Assembly (NCBI RefSeq): GCF_003947455.1
Contig: NZ_QHJH01000007.1
Coordinates: 1-64,000 of the forward strand
Length of the DNA stretch: 64,000 nt
Reading direction: 5' to 3'
Source: Streptomyces sp. WAC 04229
GTDB taxonomy: Bacteria; Actinomycetota; Actinomycetes; Streptomycetales; Streptomycetaceae
Part shown: in pieces, positions 57,015 through 64,000 of the stretch
Position numbering within the stretch: the stretch's first letter is position 1
Layout of the letters: every line of letters begins with the position of its first letter
Notes under the pieces: model-generated
Told to the model about the DNA's origin: nothing
Seen by the model: the letters and a program-made list of their open reading frames with translations, nothing else
Databases searched by the model: none
Program-made: the position numbers and the translations under genes

Positions 57015-57292
57015 GACTGTCTCCGTCTCCTCGGTCTGTACTGGCTGCCAATCCCACCGTCCGGATGAACGGAGGTGGCACTACGTGTCGTCGTACGGGG
57101 ATGCGGCCCGCCGTCACCTGGGAGGTGGAGCTGAGCAGTGTTGCCGGCGCAGATACCCGCCGCTGCCGGGATCTCCGACGTCAGGGCAGAAATCGTGCCC
57201 CGGTTCCGGGCTGTACCTGCCGGGTCCGGCGGGCCGCACTACGACTCTGGCACTGGCACTGAGTGCCATCAAGCGGGGACGTCTGTCAATCC

Positions 57293-57330
57293 TTGCGAAT
57301 CTTCTCGCCGCTTTTTGCCAATGTTGCGAA
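57293..57330. promoter_or_regulatory. RamB-like boxes between aceA and the second ramB
   Basis: TTGCGAA at 57293-57299, TTGCCAA at 57315-57321 and TTGCGAA at 57324-57330, within the 385-bp divergent region. The same heptamer occurs upstream of the first ramB (40708-40714). RamB is a known regulator of isocitrate lyase in Corynebacterium. Confidence 0.6.
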
Positions 57331-57399
57331 GGCTCGGAGGGGGGATGTCTCCCTTACGCTGAACCGCGACGGAGGCCCAGCTGCCGAGGGAGCGGTTCG

Positions 57400-58810
57400 G
57401 TGAGCAAGACGTACGCGGGTGCGCGGCTGCGACGACTGCGCGAGGAGCGCCGGATGAGCCAGGCGGACCTCGCCCGCGTGCTCGCCATCTCCCCGAGCTA
57501 CCTCAACCAGATGGAGCACGACTCCCGCCCCCTCACCGTGCCCGTCCTGCTGCGGTTGACCGAGGCGTTCGGCGTGGACCCGGGCTTCTTCTCCGAGCGG
57601 GACACCACGCGCCTGCTGGCCGACCTCCGTGAAGCCCTCGCCGGCGAGATCGCCGAGTCCAAGGTGTCCGCGGCCGATCTCGGTGACCTGGCCGCCCGGC
57701 TGCCCGGCGTCGCCAAGGCCCTGCTCGACCTCGGCCGCCGCAACCAGGAGCTGTCCGAACGCCTGGCCGGGGCGGCGGACGGCCGGGACCGGGACCGGGG
57801 AACCACCTCCACGCCGCACGAGCAGGTCCGCGACTTCTTCTACCGCCGCCAGAACTACCTTCACGACACCGACCTGGCGGCCGAACGCCTCGCCGCGGAG
57901 ATCGGAGTACGGCCGGGAGAGGTGATCGGTCCTCACCGCGAGACTCACCGAGGAACACGGCGTCCACCTGGCCGCCGCGCCCGGCGCGCGGCTGCACCGC
58001 TACGACGACAGAAGCCGCACCCTCCACCTGTCCACGCGGCTCCGGCCGGGTCAACGCGCCTTCCGCATGGCGACCCAGCTGGCACTGCTCGAACAGGGTG
58101 AGGACCTCGACCGGCTGGCCACCGAGGACTTCCCGCCCGGATCAACCACCCACGCGCTCGCCCGCATCGGCATCGCCAACTACTTCGCGGCCGCACTGAT
58201 CCTGCCCTACGCCGCCTTTCACGCGGTGGCAGAGGAAGCCCGCTACGACATCGAGCGTCTGACCGACCACTTCGGTCTCGGCTACGAGACCATCTGCCAT
58301 CGGCTCAGCACCCTCCAGCGTCCCAGGCTCCGCGGGGTGCCGTTCTCCTTCGTCCGCGTCGACCGGGCGGGAAACCTCTCCAAACGACAGTCGGCGACCG
58401 GCTTCCACTTCTCCCGAGCCGGCGGCACCTGCCCCCTGTGGAACGTCTACGAGGCGTTCGCCGCCCCGGGACGCGTCCACATCCAGATGGCCGAAATGCC
58501 CGACGGGCAGCGCTATCTGTGGACCGCACGGGCAGTCACCCGCCACCGCGGGGGCTGGGGCGAACCCGGCAGGACCTACGCCGTCGGCCTCGGATGCGAG
58601 ATCCGCCACGCCCACCGCCTCGTCTACTCCGACGGCCTCGACCTCACCAGCGCCTCCGCCGCCACCCCCATCGGCATGGGCTGCCGCGTCTGCGAACGCC
58701 TCGACTGCTCCCAGCGGGCCGCACCACCACTCGGCCGCCCACTCCTGATCGACCAGAACAGCAGCACCTTCGTGCCCTACCCGGTCGAGGACATCCAGAC
58801 TGTCGACTGA
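57400..58810 (+). pseudogene. ramB: RamB-type regulator, second copy, with a frameshift
   Basis: The frame opens at GTG 57400 and gives an XRE helix-turn-helix (M-S-Q-A-D-L-A-R-V-L-A-I-S-P-S-Y-L-N-Q-M-E) and the start of the IrrE-like domain, up to P-G-E-V-I near base 57927. There the sequence switches to another frame, which continues V-L-T-A-R-L-T-E-E-H-G-V-H-L-A and R-A-F-R-M-A-T-Q-L-A-L-L through to the CxxC...C C-terminus at 58810. Alignment with the first RamB shows that all parts are there, so only one or two bases are lost or gained. It is either a recent pseudogene or a sequencing error; programmed frameshifting is less likely because no slippery site is evident. Confidence 0.82.
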
Positions 58811-58886
58811 CGACAGCAGTGGCCCTTCGGCCGAGCGCACGAGTGAGCCGATCGAGAAATCGGGCGACTCCGGGCCTGGCCCGGAA

Positions 58887-58974
58887 GTCCCAGAAGAGTC
58901 CCAGGGCTACTCGGCGACCCCTTCCTGTCTTACGTTTACGCAGGTCAGGAGGGGGTTCGCGTTACTTCTTCTTA
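58887..58974. repeat. 110-bp block copy 2, left part (interrupted by the IS)
   Basis: GTCCCAGAAGAGTCCCAG (58887-58904), 30 bp, TTTACGCAGGTCAG (58935-58948), then 26 bp to the IS; after the IS the remaining 10 bp and ATGTCCCGGAAG continue at 60394-60415. Order and distances equal those of copy 1 at 8937-9046. The last sub-block is the end of the murA-like gene (codons for F-R-D-I and stop). Confidence 0.7.
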
Positions 58975-59046
58975 GTGGGCGGTTCGTAAGGTGATGTCCG
59001 TTTCTGATTGAGGTTGGGGCAAGGTCGCTGGTGGAGGGTCGGTCGG

Positions 59047-59445
59047 CTATTGCTTCCTGGCGAAGTTGCCGGTGTCGGCCTCGGTGAGGATCCCGAGTTT
59101 GACCAGGCGTTTCAGCTTGGCGCGGGTGCCTTCGACGTTCTTCGGCAGCGGTTCGTGGCCGAGGGCTTCGCAGACGTCCTTGGCCCGTAGCGGTCCGGTC
59201 GCGTGGTTGAAGGCGGCGAGGATGCGGGGGTAGTCCGGGTGCTCGGGCAGGTTCGGTGCGACGGCCGGGAGCCGGTCGGTGAGGCCGGTGACGGTCGTGC
59301 GGGTGATCGCGAGGTGTTCCAGGTGGGTCTCGGCCTCCCGCAGCCGGGTCTGCAGGTCGTCGATCTGTGCGCGGAGGTCTTCGGCCAGGGCCCGGGCGGC
59401 ATCTTCCTGGAGGTCCAGGGCGTCGAGCAGGGGCTGGATGTTCAC
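59047..59445 (-). CDS. Accessory ORF of the IS
   Basis: A 132-residue protein whose GTG start overlaps the transposase stop (GTGA). Residues about 10-55 form a coiled coil (A-E-D-L-R-A-Q-I-D-D-L-Q-T-R-L-R-E-A-E); the C-terminal part (V-C-E-A-L-G-H-E-P, R-A-K-L-K-R-L-V-K-L-G-I-L) looks like a winged helix. It may assist or regulate transposition, or be a passenger gene. Most IS5 elements have only the transposase. Confidence 0.75.
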   Translation of the reverse strand: MNIQPLLDALDLQEDAARALAEDLRAQIDDLQTRLREAETHLEHLAITRTTVTGLTDRLPAVAPNLPEHPDYPRILAAFNHATGPLRAKDVCEALGHEPLPKNVEGTRAKLKRLVKLGILTEADTGNFARKQ

Positions 59446-60287
59446 GCCGCCGCCTGCTCCGCGCGCCAGGTGGGGGCGTTCGCGCCGGTGAGGCGTCGGG
59501 TCATGACGTGGGTCATCGCCCAGTAGACGCGGGAGACGGAGGAGGAGGGGCGGTGCTCGTAGTCGCGGACCAGGCGCCGGTGCAGTATCAGGATCCCGTA
59601 GGTCTGCTCGACCCTCCACCGCTTCGGCTGCGGCACGAACCCCTTGGCCTGCGGGTTGCGTGCGACGATCTCGACGTCGATGCCCAGGCCGGCGCCGTGC
59701 ATGACGACCTGGTTCTTGAAGCCCTGGTCGACCAGGGCTTTGCGGACGGTGCCGCCGGCGTGCTCGGCGACCTGGTCCAGCAGGACGATGCCCGCGGCGT
59801 TGTCGTGGGTGTTCGCGGCAAGGACGACGGCCGCGATGACCAGGCCGAGGACGTCCACAGCCAGTCCGCGCTTGCGGCCGGGCACCCGCTTGGCCGGATC
59901 GTGGCCGCTCGTGGAGGCGGGGACCCCGGCGGCCACGTGGACACTCTGGGTGTCCAGCACCACCAGGGTCGGGTCCTCTAATCGGCGGGCGCGCTCGCGG
60001 ACCTGGCAGCGCAGGAGTTCATGAATGACCTGGTCGGTCCCGTCGTCCCGCCAGGCCGCGAAGTAGTAGTACGTCGCACTCTTCTGCGGCAGATCGTGCG
60101 GGAGATAGGCCCACTGACAGCCGGTCCGCCCCTGGTAGAGGATCGAGTTGACGATCTCCCGCATGTCGTAGGCGCCCTGGTGGCCGCTGACCGAGCGGTG
60201 CCGGTCTTTCCACGCGGTGATCACCGGCTCGATCAACGACCACTGCTCGTCCGATAAGTCACTCGGGTACGGCTTGCGTTCAGTCAC
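59442..60287 (-). CDS. IS5-family DDE transposase
   Basis: A 281-residue transposase. The N-terminal domain starts L-S-D-E-Q-W-S-L-I-E-P and includes Y-Q-G-R-T-G-C-Q-W. The RNase H-like core carries the catalytic residues: Asp in L-V-V-L-D-T-Q-S-V, Asp in A-L-V-D-Q-G-F-K, and Glu in R-W-R-V-E-Q-T-Y-G. No stop or frameshift is seen, so it is likely active. Confidence 0.92.
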   Translation of the reverse strand: MTERKPYPSDLSDEQWSLIEPVITAWKDRHRSVSGHQGAYDMREIVNSILYQGRTGCQWAYLPHDLPQKSATYYYFAAWRDDGTDQVIHELLRCQVRERARRLEDPTLVVLDTQSVHVAAGVPASTSGHDPAKRVPGRKRGLAVDVLGLVIAAVVLAANTHDNAAGIVLLDQVAEHAGGTVRKALVDQGFKNQVVMHGAGLGIDVEIVARNPQAKGFVPQPKRWRVEQTYGILILHRRLVRDYEHRPSSSVSRVYWAMTHVMTRRLTGANAPTWRAEQAAA

Positions 60288-60393
60288 CCGGTCACATCAC
60301 CAGATCAACAGCCGCGGACCGGCAGATTCCGCCCCGCCGCCACACCATCAGGCGACAGCAAAACCACTCAAAGACTCACGAACCGCCCACTTA

Positions 60394-60415
60394 GAGCTTT
60401 CAAATGTCCCGGAAG
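60394..60415. repeat. 110-bp block copy 2, right part
   Basis: Continuation of the block at 58887-58974 after the IS; ATGTCCCGGAAG at 60404-60415 is the reverse complement of the last codons of the murA-like gene. Confidence 0.65.
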
Positions 60416-61929
60416 ATATCGATCTGCGCCCCGATCGAGTTCAGCCGCTCCGCCAGGTCCTCGTAACCGCGGTTGATGACGTACACGTTGCGCAGCACCG
60501 AGGTGCCCTCCGCCGCCATCATCGCCAGCAGGACGACCACCGCCGGGCGCAGGGCCGGCGGGCACATCATCTCGGCGGCGCGCCAGCGGGTGGGGCCCTC
60601 GACCAGGACGCGGTGGGGGTCCAGGAGCTGGAGGCGGCCGCCGAGGCGGTTGAGGTCGGTGAGGTAGATGGCGCGGTTGTCGTAGACCCAGTCGTGGATG
60701 AGGGTCTGGCCCTGCGCGGAGGCCGCGATGGCCGCGAAGAACGGGACGTTGTCGATGTTCAGGCCGGGGAAGGGCATGGGGTGGATCTTGTCGATCGGCG
60801 CCTCCAGTTTGGAGGGCCGGACGGTGAGGTCCACCAGCCGTGTGCGGCCGTTGTCCGCGAAGTACTCCGGCGTGCGGTCGTGGTCGAGGCCCATCTCCTC
60901 CAGGACCGCCAGCTCGATCTCCAGGAACTCGATGGGGACGCGGCGGACCGTCAGCTCCGACTCCGTCACCACGGCCGCGGCCAGCAGGCTCATCGCCTCG
61001 ACCGGGTCCTCGGAGGGGCAGTAGTCCACGTCGGCGTCGATGACGGGCATGCCGTGCACCGTGAGGGTGGTGGTGCCGATGCCCTCGACCCGGACGCCCA
61101 GGGCCTCCAGGAAGAAGCAGAGGTCCTGGACCATGTAGTTCGAGGAGGCGTTGCGGATGACCGTGACGCCGTCGTGGCGGGCGGCCGCGAGCAGCGCGTT
61201 CTCGGTGACCGTGTCGCCCCGCTCGGTCAGCACGATCGGGCGGTCCGGGCGCACCTGACGGTCCACCACCGCGTGGTAGTGGCCCTCGGTCGCCGCGACC
61301 TCCAGGCCGAACCGGCGCAGCGCGATCATGTGCGGTTCGATGGTCCGGGTGCCCAGGTCGCAGCCGCCGGCGTAGGGCAGCCGGAAGCGGTCCATGCGGT
61401 GCAGCAGCGGGCCGAGGAACATGATGATCGAGCGGGTGCGCACCGCCGCCTCGGCGTCGATGGCCTCCATGTCCAGCTCGCCCGGCGGCACGATCTCCAG
61501 GTCGGTGCCGTCGTTGATCCAGCGGGTGCGTACGCCGATGGAGTTGAGCACCTCCAGGAGGCGGTAGACCTCCTCGATGCGGGCGACCCGGCGCAGCACC
61601 GTGCGGCCCTTGTTGAGCAGCGAGGCGCACAGCAGGGCCACGCACGCGTTCTTGCTCGTCTTGACGTCGATGGCGCCCGAGAGGCGACGGCCGCCGACCA
61701 CGCGCAGGTGCATCGGACCCGCGTAGCCCAGGGAGACGATCTCGCTGTCCAGCGCTTCGCCGATACGGGCGATCATCTCAAGGCTGATGTTCTGGTTGCC
61801 GCGCTCGATGCGGTTGACGGCGCTCTGACTGGTGTTGAGCGCCTCCGCAAGCTGTGACTGGGTCCAGCCGCGGTGCTGCCGGGCGTCACGGATGAGCTTG
61901 CCGATGCGTACGAGGTAGTCGTCTGCCAT
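60400..61929 (-). CDS. MurA-like enolpyruvyl transferase with N-terminal XRE domain
   Basis: A 509-residue fusion. Residues about 5-65 are an XRE helix-turn-helix (W-T-Q-S-Q-L-A-E-A-L-N-T-S-Q-S-A-V-N-R-I-E). Residues about 75-509 are an EPSP-synthase/MurA fold. The MurA Lys (D-V-K-T-S-K-N-A) and the catalytic Cys (Y-A-G-G-C-D-L-G-T-R) are kept, so it could add enolpyruvate to UDP-GlcNAc. Streptomyces carry such a protein next to aconitase besides a standard MurA. The fusion suggests an enzyme with gene-regulatory function. Its last codons form part of the 110-bp repeat, and the IS sits 10 bp after its stop. Confidence 0.9.
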   Translation of the reverse strand: MADDYLVRIGKLIRDARQHRGWTQSQLAEALNTSQSAVNRIERGNQNISLEMIARIGEALDSEIVSLGYAGPMHLRVVGGRRLSGAIDVKTSKNACVALLCASLLNKGRTVLRRVARIEEVYRLLEVLNSIGVRTRWINDGTDLEIVPPGELDMEAIDAEAAVRTRSIIMFLGPLLHRMDRFRLPYAGGCDLGTRTIEPHMIALRRFGLEVAATEGHYHAVVDRQVRPDRPIVLTERGDTVTENALLAAARHDGVTVIRNASSNYMVQDLCFFLEALGVRVEGIGTTTLTVHGMPVIDADVDYCPSEDPVEAMSLLAAAVVTESELTVRRVPIEFLEIELAVLEEMGLDHDRTPEYFADNGRTRLVDLTVRPSKLEAPIDKIHPMPFPGLNIDNVPFFAAIAASAQGQTLIHDWVYDNRAIYLTDLNRLGGRLQLLDPHRVLVEGPTRWRAAEMMCPPALRPAVVVLLAMMAAEGTSVLRNVYVINRGYEDLAERLNSIGAQIDIFRDI

Positions 61930-62004
61930 GAGGTTGAGGCTATCTCAGATATGAGATGGCGCCTCTCGGGGGGTCCGTTCGGGTGACGCGACGTCAAGCG
62001 CGCC

Positions 62005-62202
62005 TCAGCGGCGCTTGCTCGTCGTGGTGCGGCGCCATCCGAAGGGCCCGGGCAAATCCATCGATGTCGTACGACGTCCGGTGCTGCTGCGGGTGTGGCG
62101 CGGGCCGTTCTTGCCGCCGGTGGTGATGGACCACGAACGCTTGTTGATGTTCAGGCGCACTCCGGGAAGGATTCGGAAACTCTTGCGGAATGTGAGCGGC
62201 AT
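62005..62202 (-). CDS. DUF4236 family small protein
   Basis: A 65-residue basic protein; ATG at 62202 follows GGAGG. M-P-L-T-F-R-K-S-F-R-I-L-P-G-V-R-L-N-I and S-W-S-I-T-T-G-G-K-N-G are the DUF4236 pattern. The function is unknown. It lies between the murA-like gene and the aconitase promoter. Confidence 0.8.
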   Translation of the reverse strand: MPLTFRKSFRILPGVRLNINKRSWSITTGGKNGPRHTRSSTGRRTTSMDLPGPFGWRRTTTSKRR

Positions 62203-62358
62203 CGTGCCTCCGTCCGAGTAGTGCCGGGGCTGTCCGGCACGCATCGGATACCCCCGTTCGGCGTAGTGATGGCCGCACGGGTCACCCGGGAGGCAGGGCG
62301 GTGGGGCGCACGCCACACAGTGCCCGGGCATGACCAGACCGCCCCCATGTACTAGAGT

Positions 62359-62376
62359 TATCTCGACATCGAGATA
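62359..62376. promoter_or_regulatory. Palindromic operator candidate upstream of aconitase
   Basis: TATCTCGA-CA-TCGAGATA, 8-bp perfect arms, 142 bp before the aconitase start, in a 315-bp stretch that otherwise holds only promoter elements. The binding protein is not known to me. Confidence 0.6.
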
Positions 62377-62416
62377 TCTGCTGAGGCGCACCGCAGCCGC
62401 AGCCGCCGTCGGGTCC

Positions 62417-62435
62417 AGCGGTAAGGCTTACCTAA
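62417..62435. promoter_or_regulatory. Iron box (DmdR/IdeR type) upstream of aconitase
   Basis: The 19-mer AGCGGTAAGGCTTACCTAA agrees at 16 of 19 positions with the DtxR/IdeR consensus TWAGGTWAGSCTWACCTWA. A further half-site, TTAGCCATACCTTAG, overlaps its right side. Iron control of aconitase, a [4Fe-4S] enzyme, would be natural. Confidence 0.65.
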
Positions 62436-62502
62436 CTTAGCCATACCTTAGCGGAATGGCCAGGGCGGCGTGGCGGCAGGATGCGGTGGTACGCGCACAT
62501 GA

Positions 62503-64000
<1,498 letters not shown>

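Larger units (their letters stand above)
58975..60390. mobile_element. IS5-family insertion sequence, 1416 bp
   Basis: The ends are GTGGGCGGTTCGTAAG on the left and the complement of GTGGGCGGTTCGTGAG on the right: 13 matching bases, then one mismatch. The element is flanked by TTA on both sides (58972-58974 and 60391-60393), a 3-bp target duplication as in some IS5 subgroups; because of symmetry the duplication could also be read as CTTAG. Inside are a DDE transposase and a small second ORF. The element looks complete and the ends are little diverged, so the insertion is probably recent. Confidence 0.88.

Overview
The window is high-GC actinobacterial DNA and almost certainly comes from a Streptomyces chromosome. 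Genes are packed into operons with 4-bp ATGA/GTGA overlaps, GTG starts are common, and families typical of Streptomyces are present (DUF5999, DUF6299, DUF4236, RamB-type short-chain acyl-CoA regulators, LAxTG sortase tails). The right edge carries the XRE-MurA-like gene next to aconitase, an arrangement I recall from Streptomyces. No plasmid or phage replication genes are visible.

Layout. 1-9 kb: the end of an acyl-CoA dehydrogenase with a RidA gene, an alpha/beta hydrolase, small secreted and membrane proteins, a TetR/aldo-keto reductase pair with two identical-type operators, a secreted transglycosylase, and a decayed AbiE-type toxin-antitoxin locus fused to a LysR remnant. 9.4-14.7 kb: a cobalamin riboswitch and a peptide/nickel-class ABC importer whose second permease is fused to both ATPases. 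14.8-21.8 kb: a TauD-like dioxygenase, an operon of tsaD, GNAT and alaS paralogs, a Fur-family regulator and an Fe-type superoxide dismutase; three copies of one TTGC-N9-GCAATAA operator tie these together. 22-33 kb: the centrepiece, three cobalamin riboswitches driving secreted alpha/alpha-barrel and DUF4430 proteins (the two domains that make up animal intrinsic factor and transcobalamin), a BtuF-like protein and a complete ECF transporter. 33-38.8 kb: a fourth riboswitch ahead of a valine-catabolism operon. 38.9-44.5 kb: a RamB regulator divergent from a methylcitrate-cycle operon (prpD, prpB, prpC). 44.5-49.8 kb: nrdI-nrdE-nrdF-thiI under a riboswitch plus NrdR boxes; the NrdF has the Q/S/K substitutions of metal-free class Ie ribonucleotide reductases. 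49.9-52.9 kb: a small coiled-coil gene and B12-independent methionine synthase metE under another riboswitch. 53-58.8 kb: the glyoxylate shunt (aceA, aceB), a 3-hydroxyacyl-CoA dehydrogenase, and a frameshifted second RamB. 59-60.4 kb: an IS5-family insertion sequence. 60.4-64 kb: XRE-MurA fusion, DUF4236, and the start of aconitase with an iron box.

How it fits together. Seven cobalamin riboswitches lie within about 43 kb. When B12 is scarce they would together turn on corrinoid or cobalt uptake (ECF, BtuF, DUF4430 proteins, ABC importer) and the B12-independent versions of B12-dependent enzymes (MetE, NrdEF). Propionate and glyoxylate routes that bypass or feed B12-dependent methylmalonyl-CoA mutase sit in the same stretch under RamB-type regulators. 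A 110-bp block with conserved sub-blocks and constant spacing occurs at about 9.0 kb and again at the 3' end of the murA-like gene (there split by the IS), so the whole B12 region could be an integrated island. That last point is inference.
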